A stretch of 64,000 nt of DNA from NCBI GenBank assembly GCA_001914695.1, contig MNCZ01000099.1, positions 1-64,000 on the forward strand. The letters are read 5' to 3'. Every line of letters begins with the position of its first letter. Position 1 is the stretch's first letter. The stretch comes from Gammaproteobacteria bacterium 13_2_20CM_66_19. GTDB lineage: Bacteria; Pseudomonadota; Gammaproteobacteria; Steroidobacterales; Steroidobacteraceae. The position numbers and the translations under genes are program-made. Under the pieces are notes generated by a model. It saw nothing but the letters and a program-made list of their open reading frames with translations, was not told the DNA's origin and searched no databases. Shown piece after piece: positions 63,577 through 64,000 of the stretch.

Positions 63577-64000
63577 ATGAGCGCTGATGCATTGATCGAA
63601 GGACTGCCCGATCTCGTCGTCCTGATCCGACGGGACGGCCTGGTGCTGGAATGCGGCGGAGGACACGGCGTGCCGGGCCTTCGCTGCCGCTTGGATGCGG
63701 CCGGCAAGCGGATCGAGAGTCTCTGGCCGGCGCCCGTCGCGGAGTTCCTGAAGCTGCTCATGCGCCGGTCGCTGGCGCTGCGCACCACGGCGGAAGCGCG
63801 CTTGGAGCACGACGGCATCGCCTATGAGGCACGCGCCAGCGCCCGGGGTCCGGAGCGCGCGCTGTGCATCATCCGGCAGGCCTCGGCAAGCTCGCGGGAC
63901 GACTCGCTCGAGGGGAGCGACGAGCGGCCCCGTCCCCAGCTCGACCGCCGCGGCTTCCTCAGACGTTGCAAGGAGTCGATGGCGATGGCGGCGCTGCGCG
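63577..64000 (+). CDS. PAS-domain signalling protein, 3' end outside window
   Basis: 141 codons visible from ATG 63577 to the window edge. MSADALIEGLPDLVVLIRRDGLVLECGGGHG is a PAS start, with LDAAGKRIESLWPAPVAEFL following, and the segment ends in a linker (LDRRGFLRRCKESMAM) that in many proteobacterial proteins leads into a degenerate GGDEF and EAL domain. The C-terminal output is therefore inferred, not seen. Long overlapping frames on the other strand are non-coding shadows. No strong ribosome site. Confidence 0.75.
   Translation, partial: MSADALIEGLPDLVVLIRRDGLVLECGGGHGVPGLRCRLDAAGKRIESLWPAPVAEFLKLLMRRSLALRTTAEARLEHDGIAYEARASARGPERALCIIRQASASSRDDSLEGSDERPRPQLDRRGFLRRCKESMAMAALR

Overview
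The window is about 64 kb of GC-rich chromosome from a gammaproteobacterium. ZipA, LapB, the gyrA-serC-pheA-aroA-cmk-rpsA-ihfB block and the mtaD/ubiG/yciK neighbourhood all point to Gammaproteobacteria. The TonB receptor and catabolic genes, the DksA with a single zinc-finger cysteine and the many GTG/TTG starts would suit a soil or aquatic Steroidobacter/Xanthomonas-like lineage, but that placement is inference. I see no rRNA, tRNA, CRISPR array, insertion sequence or prophage.

Region 1 (1-27 kb) is mostly accessory and catabolic. It opens with the 3' end of a TonB-dependent receptor, then an aminotransferase/MFS pair, a DMT exporter and a divergent beta-keto acid cleavage enzyme. Next are a PAS-GGDEF-EAL membrane protein with a tiny downstream gene, a DUF2937 protein, and a lipoprotein built from repeated V-N-G rungs followed by a 3 x 22 bp tandem repeat. 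A HAD phosphatase/MFS/GNAT operon diverges from an AraR-like GntR-LacI chimeric regulator, with two related 22-bp palindromes between them. Then come a Tat-exported M20 peptidase homologue with altered metal ligands, a PagL-like outer-membrane protein, a secreted serine protease, a dehydrogenase/NCS1 permease/TetR set, a five-gene sulfite dehydrogenase-VOC-SDR-isomerase operon, and divergent apbE.

Region 2 (27-40 kb) is a long core operon on the minus strand: gyrA, serC, serA, pheA, aroA, cmk, rpsA, ihfB, lapB and galU. It joins DNA topology, serine and aromatic amino-acid synthesis, CMP kinase, ribosomal protein S1, IHF and envelope control. serA is inserted after serC, and lapA is missing. 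galU ends in an atypical tail that runs antisense through a leftover histidine-kinase 3' end.

Region 3 (40-64 kb) continues with core genes. A plus-strand cluster holds an MtaD-like amidohydrolase, ubiG, rmuC, a squalene/phytoene synthase-like protein and yciK. A minus-strand cluster holds yciO, trpS, scpA, scpB and rluB. These are followed by yciB-bolA-PpiC (+), smc-zipA-ligA (-), queF (+), dksA-gluQ (+), phaR (+), rpsO-pnp (-) and the start of a PAS-type signalling protein cut by the window end.

The strongest leads are the AraR-like operator pair with its HAD-MFS-GNAT operon, several enzymes that have lost expected catalytic residues (RluB, the MtaD-like amidohydrolase, the M20 homologue), the kinase remnant under galU, the unusual 5' end of gluQ, and structured RNA candidates at rpsA, rpsO-pnp and the pagL-like gene.
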